This document shows, one piece after another, positions 1 through 5,123 of a stretch of 5,162 bases of DNA (position 1 is its first letter; each line of letters opens with the position of its first letter). The notes under the pieces are model-generated. The model was not told the DNA's origin and searched no databases. It saw only the letters and a program-made list of their open reading frames with translations. Source of the DNA: DASQPA01 sp035644215 (GTDB lineage Bacteria > Acidobacteriota > Thermoanaerobaculia > Multivoradales > UBA5704). Made by a program: the position numbers and the translations under genes. Where the stretch lies: contig DASQPA010000309.1 in NCBI GenBank assembly GCA_035644215.1, positions 1 to 5,162 on the forward strand, given 5' to 3'.

Positions 1-105
1 TCCCTTCGTCACCGATGGCCGGAGGCGGTAGAGACGGCCCAGGTCCTGAACGATATCGACTCGGAGTCCACGGGGACCGCGGGCCGTCTCCGCCGAATCG
101 GGTGA
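1..105 (+). CDS. 3' end of an upstream gene, product unknown (partial)
   Basis: Reading from base 1 in frame 1 gives 34 sense codons and then TGA at 103-105. The encoded tail includes WPEAVETAQVLNDIDSESTG and ends in GRLRRIG. By hand count 27 of the 34 codons end in G or C, and the composition is that of a mixed soluble protein. The other open plus frame across this stretch, starting at position 15, gives a Gly/Pro/Arg-rich low-complexity product and runs into the 21-bp repeats, so it looks like a shadow. The start lies outside the window and I recognise no family. A short open stretch of this length can occur by chance, so this is a moderate call. No clear intrinsic terminator follows the stop. 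Confidence 0.4.
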   Translation, partial: SLRHRWPEAVETAQVLNDIDSESTGTAGRLRRIG

Positions 106-172
106 CGGCCTCGCCCACCGCTGCGCCGCCCCCCTCGGGGCACCGCCGGAGGCCTCGGGATCGCCCCAAAAC

Positions 173-382
173 GGCTCGAAATCCATTTGGAGCGGCTCGA
201 AATGCATTTCGGGTGGCTCGAAATCCATTTCAGGCGGGCCGAAATCGATTTCGCGTGACTCGAAATGCATTTGGAGTGGCTTGAAATTCAATTCGCGCGG
301 CTCGAAATGTATTTCGGGCGCCTCGAAATCCATTTCAGGTGACCCGAAATGCATTTGGAGTGGCTCGAAATCGATTTCGCGT
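173..382. repeat. 21-bp tandem array, ten units with a palindromic AAAT-NN-ATTT core
   Basis: Ten units of exactly 21 bp start at 173, 194, 215, 236, 257, 278, 299, 320, 341 and 362. An eleventh, badly degenerate unit follows at 383-403. The consensus begins GGCTCGAAAT, continues with two variable bases, then ATTT, then a short G/C-rich tail. Nine of ten units keep AAAT-NN-ATTT; the sixth (278) has AAATTCAATT instead. Units 2, 4 and 10 contain perfect 12-bp palindromes (GAAATGCATTTC or GAAATCGATTTC). Tail variants recur: GGAG in units 1, 5 and 9; CGGG in 2 and 7; CAGG in 3 and 8; CGCG in 4, 6 and 10. The absence of indels and the 21-bp period, two helical turns, would place every core on one face of the DNA. 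Several frames stay open through it because 21 is a multiple of three, but I see no sign that it is translated. Confidence 0.93.
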
Positions 383-622
383 GACTTCTCTGGCATTTCG
401 CGCGGCCGAAGGGGACCTTTGGATGCCTCTTCCTGATTTTCGCTTGACTCCCGCCCCCCCCTTTCGATACGCTGCGTCCCGCAGCCGCTTCGAAGGAGGT
501 GCCCACCCCAGAAGCCTGACCGCCGGTCCCCGACTCCACAGCGGCCGTCCCGGCATGTGTCCGGCGAGGCCCCACACAAAAGCGGCCCGGGCGAGTTGGC
601 GCTCACCCGAGCCAGACCCCGC
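383..622 (+). other. leader region between the 21-bp array and the 162-residue gene
   Basis: This 240-bp stretch holds no convincing gene. It starts with the decayed end of the repeat array (383-403), then a promoter-like pair at 444-471. Next come a small hairpin GCTGCG-TCC-CGCAGC (471-485) and an unusually perfect Shine-Dalgarno-like AAGGAGGT (493-500) with no usable start codon at the right distance after it. A 25-codon reading frame from ATG 555 ends at TGA 630-632, overlapping an ATG at 629, but it has no ribosome-binding site of its own. A GTG at 557 would extend the downstream gene by 27 codons, but it also lacks a nearby Shine-Dalgarno site. Confidence 0.5.
444..471 (+). promoter_or_regulatory. 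possible sigma-70-type promoter for the 162-residue gene
   Basis: TTGACT (444-449) matches five of six bases of the -35 consensus. GATACG (466-471) follows after 16 bp and matches only three of six bases of the -10 consensus. Transcription would begin near 478 and leave a leader of about 160 nt before the ATG at 638. The spacing is acceptable, but the -10 element is weak and C-rich DNA makes chance matches hard to exclude. Confidence 0.3.
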
Positions 623-628
623 AAGGAG
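623..628 (+). promoter_or_regulatory. Shine-Dalgarno site that sets the start at 638
   Basis: AAGGAG at 623-628 lies 9 nt upstream of the ATG at 638. This decides the start over the in-frame GTG at 557, which has no Shine-Dalgarno site close by, and over the in-frame ATG at 629, which sits immediately beside the site with no room for initiation. Confidence 0.75.
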
Positions 629-637
629 ATGAGATCC

Positions 638-1126
638 ATGCGAGATCCACAGGATCGTAGCACCCCGCGTCCCTCCAACGCCTTCACCCCGGAGTTCCTC
701 GACCAGCTCGACCAGCAGGACGAACCGTTGACCGCGGCCCAGGCCGACGTCGCCGGCCCGTGGATCGTCGAGCCGATGCCCAGCCCCGGCTGGGCGCTCT
801 TCCGCCGCGGCGAGAGCCTGGCCGCGGGCGACCGACCCGCCGCCGTCTTCCGCGAGCGCGAGCGAGCGCTCCTCGTCGCCGCCGTCCTCCCCGGCACCGG
901 CCTCGACCGCCGTTTCCGTCTCCAGCCCGAGGTCAGCCCCGAGGGCTACGCCGTCCTCTCGCACGGCGAGGTCGTCGGCCACCTCCAGCACTACAACCCC
1001 GAGCTCATCACCGCCCTGAACACCGCCGAGGCGGTCGTCCGGCTGCCGGAGTGTCTGGCGCAGCTGCTCGAGGCGAGCGGCGGGGTGGCGTTGGCGCGGG
1101 CGGGGCGGTTGTTGGTTTTGGGGTAG
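638..1126 (+). CDS. uncharacterised 162-residue protein
   Basis: I do not recognise a named family. From the ATG at 638, chosen because of AAGGAG 9 nt upstream, the product has 162 residues and a TAG stop at 1124-1126. Residues 1-35 are polar and probably disordered. A compact core follows, with GPWIVEP (40-46), GWALFRRGESL (51-61), DRPAAVFRERERALLVAAVL (65-84) and PGTG (85-88). A probable beta pair comes next (YAVLSHGEVVGHL, 104-116), then helices to the end (121-160). The pattern of short strands carrying FR.GE and YAV...GEVVGHL suggests a small alpha/beta domain. There is no signal peptide, transmembrane helix, cysteine cluster or catalytic motif I can name; the one cysteine is C139. G+C is about 82% by hand count over 801-900, with C- or G-ending codons dominant, well above the convergent NACHT gene. 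A hairpin just after the stop probably ends its transcript. Any functional tie to the NACHT gene rests on adjacency only. Confidence 0.85.
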   Translation: MRDPQDRSTPRPSNAFTPEFLDQLDQQDEPLTAAQADVAGPWIVEPMPSPGWALFRRGESLAAGDRPAAVFRERERALLVAAVLPGTGLDRRFRLQPEVSPEGYAVLSHGEVVGHLQHYNPELITALNTAEAVVRLPECLAQLLEASGGVALARAGRLLVLG

Positions 1127-1143
1127 AGGGTAAATTCGATGCA

Positions 1144-1169
1144 CCCGAGGGGGACTTGTCCCCCTCGGG
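1144..1169. terminator. perfect hairpin between two convergent genes, probable bidirectional terminator
   Basis: CCCGAGGGGGA (1144-1154) pairs perfectly with TCCCCCTCGGG (1159-1169) around a CTTG loop, and the loop can close by one more C-G pair. It sits 17 bp after the stop of the plus-strand gene and 29 bp after the stop of the minus-strand gene, the usual place for a shared terminator. No clear U-tract follows on either strand, so it may act weakly or as a 3'-end-protecting or pausing structure. A second reading, as a cruciform next to a retroelement-diversified region, is discussed under findings. Confidence 0.6.
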
Positions 1170-1198
1170 GCGCGCCTTCGAAGCAGAGGCCAGAGTTT

Positions 1199-4100
1199 TC
1201 AGAGATCAGAGCGGAACGGGGAAAGCACCACCCGAAAACCGGTAAAGTCGAGCCGGTAGGTCGGGTTGATCCAGTTACGCCGGGCGCAGCGGATACTCCT
1301 CGAGATGAAGGCAAACATCCCCGAGCGAACTACTCGCATATGTTGAGAAGACGCTTCTATATTTTCACGCCCGTCCTCGGCAACATAGGGATAACCGAAC
1401 GCGGGCCCCCCGAGTTCGCCGAAAACGCTCCGCGTCCACTCCTCAACATTGCCGCCCATGTCTTCACAGGCGTTAGGACTGCTCCCGCCAACAAAACTTC
1501 CCACTGCGCTGGTCCGTAACAGACCAGTCTCGGCGTAGTTGGCTCGATTGGGATCTGCCTCGTTCCCCCACGGGTACAGACGCCCGTCTGACCCGCGTGC
1601 GGCCTTCTCCCACTCTGCTTCAGACGGCAGACAGACTCGGAGCTCGTCAGCCGCCAGGGCGGCCCAGAGGCCGCCTTCCCCGACCTTCCTCTCCTGCGCC
1701 AGTTCTCGCAGGCGTTCCGCTAGCCAACGGCAATAGGCAATCGCGTCGTACCAGGTGACACGCACTACAGGATGGTTCGCCAACCCCTTCAGCGAGCAAG
1801 GGTCCGCCGGCTCGTAGCCGCTCGCCTCCACGAAGGCCCTGAACTGAGCCAACGTCACAGGATAACGAGCGATGTAAAACTGAGGAAGATGAACCTCGTG
1901 CCGAGGAATTTCGTTCTCATAGGCTCCTGGGTCACCTTTGTTACTCCCCATCTGGAAGGGTCCCGCGGAAACCTTCACGAACCCCAGAAGCGGCTCTCTC
2001 GGTAGGTACCAGTAGTTCGTGTCGAAGCGCGGGTCCCCCAGCGTCGCCAGCGCCCGCCCCGCCGCGGCACGTTCGAGCACCGGGAAGGTATCGGTCCGCA
2101 TCAGTTGGAGGAGCCAACGGCGTACCCGGTCGAGCTTCACTGCATTGGCGCCGCTCACCCGCCCTAGGTCCGCGGACTCCGCTAGAACCTGGCCGGCGAG
2201 GAGAGCGCCCCACTCGTCCTCGAGCCCGGTTCCCGGCCCGCCAGGCTCCTGGAAGCAGAGAGCATCCGCCAGTTGCCAGGCGGAAGAGACCGCCCCGCGC
2301 GCTGCCTTGGCGCCGGCCAGGAGGACCGCCTCCCGCCAGCGCCCCGGGTCCTCCCGCCCCAGCCGTGCCGCCTCCTCGGGGAAGCTCCCTCCCGTCAGGT
2401 GGCAAGCCGCCAGGTACTCCTGAAATGTCCTGTGCGGAAAGGTATAGACGCCCACGCCCCGCTCGACCAGGAGGCCCGCCCGGTCGCGCAGGTAGGTAAG
2501 GAGCTGCACCGCGTCCGCACCGGGATTACGGCTCAGGTGGAGCAGGCGGCCGACCAACTTGCCTTCCTCGACATCTGCCGTGCCCTCCTGGTCCGGCTGC
2601 GCACCGTGGGCCTCGAAGGCGAGTTCCTCCAGCGCCTGCCGGACCTCTTGCCGATCCACCCGCAGCCACTCGGCGAGGCTTGGCTCGATCTGCACCGACT
2701 GCCCCTTCCGGTCGAGCGTCATCCGCTGGCGCTCCCAGGTGTTCAGAAGCAGCTCGACCGCCTCCGCATAAAGCTCCTCCCGGCGCTCGGGCAGGCTGCC
2801 ACCCCGCCAGGCGTGGAGACTCGCCATGAGGGTGAGGAGGAGCGGCCGCTCGGCCAGGCCCAGCAGGCGGTCGCTGCTGAAGATCGCTCCTCGGAGAAGC
2901 GAAGCTCGTCCCTCCGCGTCCTCCTGGCGGAACCTCCCCAAGGCCACCATCTGCCTGTACCAGAGGCCGACGAAGCGGTCGATCTGTCCGCGGCTAAACG
3001 GCGCCAGGATCGCCGCCTTGAAGCCCAGCAGCCGCCGCCATGCGCTCAGGTTCCGGTAGGCGTAGGTACGGCTAGTCACGAGCACCCTGCTCTTGCCCAA
3101 TCCTCCAGAGAAGTTCTGGATCACCTGCAGGATCTGCCCCAGCCGCTCCGCCTCGGGCACCTCGTCGAGGCCGTCGAGCAGCACCAGGCCGCGGCCCGCG
3201 AGGAGCTCCCGGCGCAGCACTGGGAAGAAATCTGCCAGCCCCGCCTCTTCCAACTCGGTTTCGAGGAACTGCCACAAGTCTCGCGCCGTCGCCATCTCGC
3301 CAGCCTCCGGCAATCCACGGGCGGCAAAATCGCGTAGCACGATTCGGATAGGGAGGAGCATGCCGTGCTGCCAGGGCTGGGGTATGAGCCTATGATCTCT
3401 CTCCCAGGGTTTAAGCTCATCCTCGGGCAAAGGCGATGTTAGAAGCCGCAAGTTGGCGTCCTCCCGGCCGAGCGCCTCACCTGCCAGGCAGAGTGCCACG
3501 AAGTTCACGAACGTGCTCTTGCCGCTTCCGGGGTCGCCGAGGAGAACGAGCCGCGTGTTCCTATCGAGCATCTCCAGAGCTGAGAGGGGGCGCGAGCTTT
3601 CCCGAGTTTGGAGCTTCCAACTTGTCATCAAGGCGGTATAGACCGCGCCAAGCTGCAGCCGCGTATGCTTCTCGCTGGCTACCGCCGGATCGATCCCGGA
3701 AAGCGAGAGGAACCCGGTCTGTTCGAGGAGCCTGTTGAGATAGGCGGTACGGAGGGCCGCCTCGTCGGGGCCGAGCGGGGAAGACGGCACACCCGAAGCC
3801 GAGCCGGCGCTCTCCATATGGAGGCGGTGGAGAGCCGCGACAACGCTCGTCGCCAGTCTCTGGGGGTCTTCGAAGTTCTCGACTACCTGCTCGCGGCACA
3901 CCCGTTCCCGGAAACGCTGTTGCCGCTCCCAGGCCTCCTGCGCCTCGCGCAGTTTGCCCGCCACGGGGAAGTCCTCTCCTGCCAGGAAGATCAGGCGAGG
4001 CTTGGCCGCCGCGGCCTCGTACTCCCCCTCGGTGAACGAGCGCCCGCTCCCCTCCGGACAGCTGCCGTAGAGGTGGCCGATCAGCCCGACGAAGACATCC

Positions 4101-4276
4101 GCCTCGGCGACCGCCCTCTCGCACACCGCGGCCGGCGCTCCATCTCGCGACCCGAAGCCCTCCATCCGCACGCACTGGTAGGCGGGCAGCTTGAGGATGG
4201 CTTGGAAGACGGCGTCCCGGTGTGGCTGGAGATCCTTCGCCGTCGAGCTCAGGAACACGGTCGTGACGTGGCGCAT
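1199..4276 (-). CDS. DUF4062-NACHT-FGE-sulfatase-domain protein, NLR-like STAND NTPase, probable defence or signalling switch
   Basis: The 1025-residue product has three modules. DUF4062 (about 4-100) begins VTTVFLSSTAKDL, with ADVFVGLIGHLYGS at 59-72 and FTEGEY at 81-86. This Rossmann-like domain is often fused to NACHT proteins and may be the effector. The NACHT NTPase (about 240-420) has Walker A GDPGSGKST (247-255), Walker B LVLLDGLDE (364-372) and a sensor-like TSRTYAY (401-407). FPHRTFQEYLAA (613-624) marks the end of the winged-helix part, followed by a helical linker to about 760. The FGE-sulfatase/C-type-lectin-like domain (about 765-1019) shows FQMGS, RYPVTLAQF, WYDAIAYCRWL, LPSEAEWEKAARGS, YPWGN, GNVEEWT and GFRVV. 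I see no membrane segment, so it is probably cytoplasmic. The start at 4276 fits because DUF4062 begins at once, although no Shine-Dalgarno site is visible. In NLR-like proteins, ligand binding by the C-terminal domain releases NACHT oligomerisation. A defence role is inference. G+C falls in the FGE part. Confidence 0.93.
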   Translation of the reverse strand: MRHVTTVFLSSTAKDLQPHRDAVFQAILKLPAYQCVRMEGFGSRDGAPAAVCERAVAEADVFVGLIGHLYGSCPEGSGRSFTEGEYEAAAAKPRLIFLAGEDFPVAGKLREAQEAWERQQRFRERVCREQVVENFEDPQRLATSVVAALHRLHMESAGSASGVPSSPLGPDEAALRTAYLNRLLEQTGFLSLSGIDPAVASEKHTRLQLGAVYTALMTSWKLQTRESSRPLSALEMLDRNTRLVLLGDPGSGKSTFVNFVALCLAGEALGREDANLRLLTSPLPEDELKPWERDHRLIPQPWQHGMLLPIRIVLRDFAARGLPEAGEMATARDLWQFLETELEEAGLADFFPVLRRELLAGRGLVLLDGLDEVPEAERLGQILQVIQNFSGGLGKSRVLVTSRTYAYRNLSAWRRLLGFKAAILAPFSRGQIDRFVGLWYRQMVALGRFRQEDAEGRASLLRGAIFSSDRLLGLAERPLLLTLMASLHAWRGGSLPERREELYAEAVELLLNTWERQRMTLDRKGQSVQIEPSLAEWLRVDRQEVRQALEELAFEAHGAQPDQEGTADVEEGKLVGRLLHLSRNPGADAVQLLTYLRDRAGLLVERGVGVYTFPHRTFQEYLAACHLTGGSFPEEAARLGREDPGRWREAVLLAGAKAARGAVSSAWQLADALCFQEPGGPGTGLEDEWGALLAGQVLAESADLGRVSGANAVKLDRVRRWLLQLMRTDTFPVLERAAAGRALATLGDPRFDTNYWYLPREPLLGFVKVSAGPFQMGSNKGDPGAYENEIPRHEVHLPQFYIARYPVTLAQFRAFVEASGYEPADPCSLKGLANHPVVRVTWYDAIAYCRWLAERLRELAQERKVGEGGLWAALAADELRVCLPSEAEWEKAARGSDGRLYPWGNEADPNRANYAETGLLRTSAVGSFVGGSSPNACEDMGGNVEEWTRSVFGELGGPAFGYPYVAEDGRENIEASSQHMRVVRSGMFAFISRSIRCARRNWINPTYRLDFTGFRVVLSPFRSDL
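1232..1336 (-). other. candidate DGR-type variable region in the FGE domain
   Basis: This encodes residues 981-1015, the last conserved strand-loop block of the FGE fold and the usual variable segment of lectin-fold DGR targets. The scaffold positions R984, G986, R996, A998, N1004, P1005, R1008 and the G1013-F1014-R1015 motif match the common family pattern. Residues where retroelement templates typically carry AAC (1006, 1007, 1009-1012) are here T, Y, L, D, F and T, and each uses a codon ending in C or T. That fits A-directed change of AAY codons, but C-ending codons are common in high-GC DNA, and S985 and M987 do not fit simple adenine mutagenesis of the usual RGGSW motif. No template copy or reverse transcriptase is present here. 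Confidence 0.35.
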
Positions 4277-4359
4277 GGTAGCAGCGCCATCGTACCAGCT
4301 TCAGGAAGGGATCAGCTCGGGAGGAAGGTGAGTCAAACGAGAACCGGCGCCCTGAATTC

Positions 4360-4630
4360 GGTGACTCGCGCCATGTCGCCGGTGACTCGCGCCAGGACGC
4401 CGCCGACCGGCGACCATACCACCGGTGGCTCGCGCCGTGACGCCGACGACCGACGACCATACCGCCGGTGGCTCGCGCCATGACGCCGACGACCGGCGAC
4501 CATACCGCCGATGGCTCGCGCCGTGACGCCGACGACCGACGACCCTACCGCCGATGACTCGCGCCATGACGCCGACGACCGACGACCATGCCGCCGGTGA
4601 CTCGCGCCATGACGCCGACGACCGGCGACC
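4360..4630. repeat. 43-bp tandem array made of paired half-units of about 21 and 22 bp
   Basis: A 21-bp partial unit at 4360 is followed by units starting at 4381, 4424, 4467, 4510 and 4553, each exactly 43 bp, and a final 35-bp piece at 4596-4630. Each unit begins GGTGRCTCGCGCC and ends near GACCATACCGCC. The first 21 bp and last 22 bp are themselves similar, so the array probably grew from an older repeat of about 21 bp. Bases just before it (about 4339-4359, containing ACCGGCG) look like a decayed second half-unit. Units alternate CATGACG/CGTGACG and CCGGCGACC/CCGACGACC. The array ends 84 bp upstream of the NACHT start codon. All three minus-strand frames are open through it, giving Arg/Gly/Ser-rich low-complexity products that I do not believe are made. 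It is contiguous, with no spacers, so it is not CRISPR. Confidence 0.93.
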
Positions 4631-4669
4631 AGTGGCCAGCCACCGAGAGGAGCTTCCCGCCCACGCAAA

Positions 4670-4765
4670 GCTGGATTCATCCAGCGCAATGCATAGCGCG
4701 GAGATTTATCTCCGGGCGGAGGTCCGCGCCAGAACGACCGCCGCCCCTTCGGGGCTTTTGTTTTC
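4670..4765 (+). ncRNA. candidate small structured RNA ending in an intrinsic terminator
   Basis: In order on the plus strand there are three hairpins: GCTGGAT-TC-ATCCAGC (4670-4685), GGAGAT-TT-ATCTCC (4700-4713) and GCGG-AGGT-CCGC (4716-4727). A fourth, GCCCC-TTC-GGGGC (4743-4755), is followed by TTTTGTTTTC. Four closely spaced perfect stems ending in a terminator form a plausible small RNA. No promoter is identifiable upstream because the repeat array is there. The alternative is a dispersed palindromic element with no RNA role. I do not recognise a named RNA family. Confidence 0.25.
4743..4765 (+). terminator. intrinsic-terminator-like hairpin with T-tract
   Basis: GCCCC (4743-4747) and GGGGC (4751-4755) form a 5-bp all-G/C stem around TTC, and TTTTGTTTTC (4756-4765) follows at once. 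The form is classic for the plus strand, but no plus-strand protein gene ends nearby, so its transcript would be a small RNA or one running through the 43-bp array. Confidence 0.5.
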
Positions 4766-4824
4766 TTGGGGTTACCCTACCTGGGGCTCTCGCCCCAGGC
4801 TACCGGCCTACGCCCCTTCGGGGC
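4743..4824. repeat. three-hairpin palindromic element
   Basis: Two identical 13-base hairpins, GCCCCTTCGGGGC (4743-4755 and 4812-4824), flank a larger perfect one, CCTGGGGC-TCTC-GCCCCAGG (4780-4799). The start of the motif recurs as CGCCCCTTCGGG at 5060-5071. The regular layout and copies of the same stem suggest a dispersed REP-like or boundary element rather than random G/C pairing. This is inference until other copies are found in the genome. Confidence 0.6.
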
Positions 4825-4902
4825 AGCCCAAGCGCCCGGGTACGCTGCTCTGAAGCCTGTGAGGTAGGCGCCCCCTCGGCTGTGCCACCCCCCTCCTGTC
4901 CT

Positions 4903-4931
4903 CCCCCCATCCCCACCCCTCACGCCCGCCC
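4903..4931 (-). other. G-quadruplex-type run on the minus strand
   Basis: Read on the minus strand, runs of 3, 3, 4, 4 and 6 G are separated by loops of 1, 5, 1 and 2 bases. This satisfies the usual four-run rule. It belongs to a wider C-rich tract on the plus strand (about 4885-4931) and its first two G-runs overlap the left arm of the inverted repeat that starts at 4925. Confidence 0.5.
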
Positions 4932-5020
4932 AGGGGGGAGGGACCCGATCGGCAGCTTCTCTCGTGCCCTGACCACCCGGCGAACGGCGCCGCCTACCAC
5001 GTTCCTCCCCCCTGGGCGGG
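4925..5020. repeat. long inverted repeat, 20-bp arms
   Basis: The left arm (4925-4944, starting CCCGCCCAGGGG) pairs with the right arm (5001-5020, ending CCTGGGCGGG). Seventeen contiguous pairs (4925-4941 with 5004-5020) are perfect, extended by three more with one G-T wobble. The spacer is 56 bp. A second imperfect pair, GTAGGCGCC near 4864 and GGCGCCGCCTAC at 4987-4996, interleaves with the first rather than nesting inside it. No transposase gene lies between the arms, and no target-site duplication was recognised. Confidence 0.65.
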
Positions 5021-5123
5021 GAGTGGGGACCGCGCAAGCCCTTTCAGGCGACATGCCGCCGCCCCTTCGGGCTATCCCGGCAGGCCACCACATCCGACGA
5101 CCTGCGAGCTTTTTCTTCTCTCC

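Noticed and set aside
15..284. 89-codon plus frame with a seven-residue repeat (ARNPFGA-like)
   Set aside because: The repeat is forced by the 21-bp array, which is open in several frames on both strands. The part before the array is low-complexity, and frame 1 gives a better protein tail.
335..1144. 269-codon minus-strand reading frame opposite the 162-residue gene
   Set aside because: It runs antisense through a gene with a good ribosome-binding site and into the tandem repeats. Its product is low-complexity and results from G/C-biased third positions on the other strand.
2273..3337. 354-codon plus-strand reading frame
   Set aside because: It lies entirely opposite the NACHT part of the large gene, whose motifs are unmistakable. 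Long antisense frames are expected at this G+C.
4264..4290. Eight-codon upstream reading frame overlapping the NACHT start
   Set aside because: ATG at 4290 (minus) reads to a TGA inside the gene, but it has no Shine-Dalgarno site and is too short to be told from chance.
4301..4336. Promoter for the NACHT gene, using TTGACT on the minus strand (4331-4336)
   Set aside because: At 16-18 bp spacing only G/C-rich sequence is found. The nearest -10-like TACGAT is 36 bp away, too far for a standard promoter.
3561..4481. 306-codon minus-strand reading frame starting inside the 43-bp array
   Set aside because: It overlaps the DUF4062 coding region in another frame and gives an Arg/Gly-rich product. 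DUF4062 in the main frame is clear.
4360..4630. CRISPR array
   Set aside because: Units are directly joined with no unique spacers, and no cas gene is nearby.
4777..5037. 86-codon minus-strand reading frame
   Set aside because: Composed almost entirely of hairpin and C-tract sequence. It has no recognisable protein character and no ribosome-binding site that I can see.
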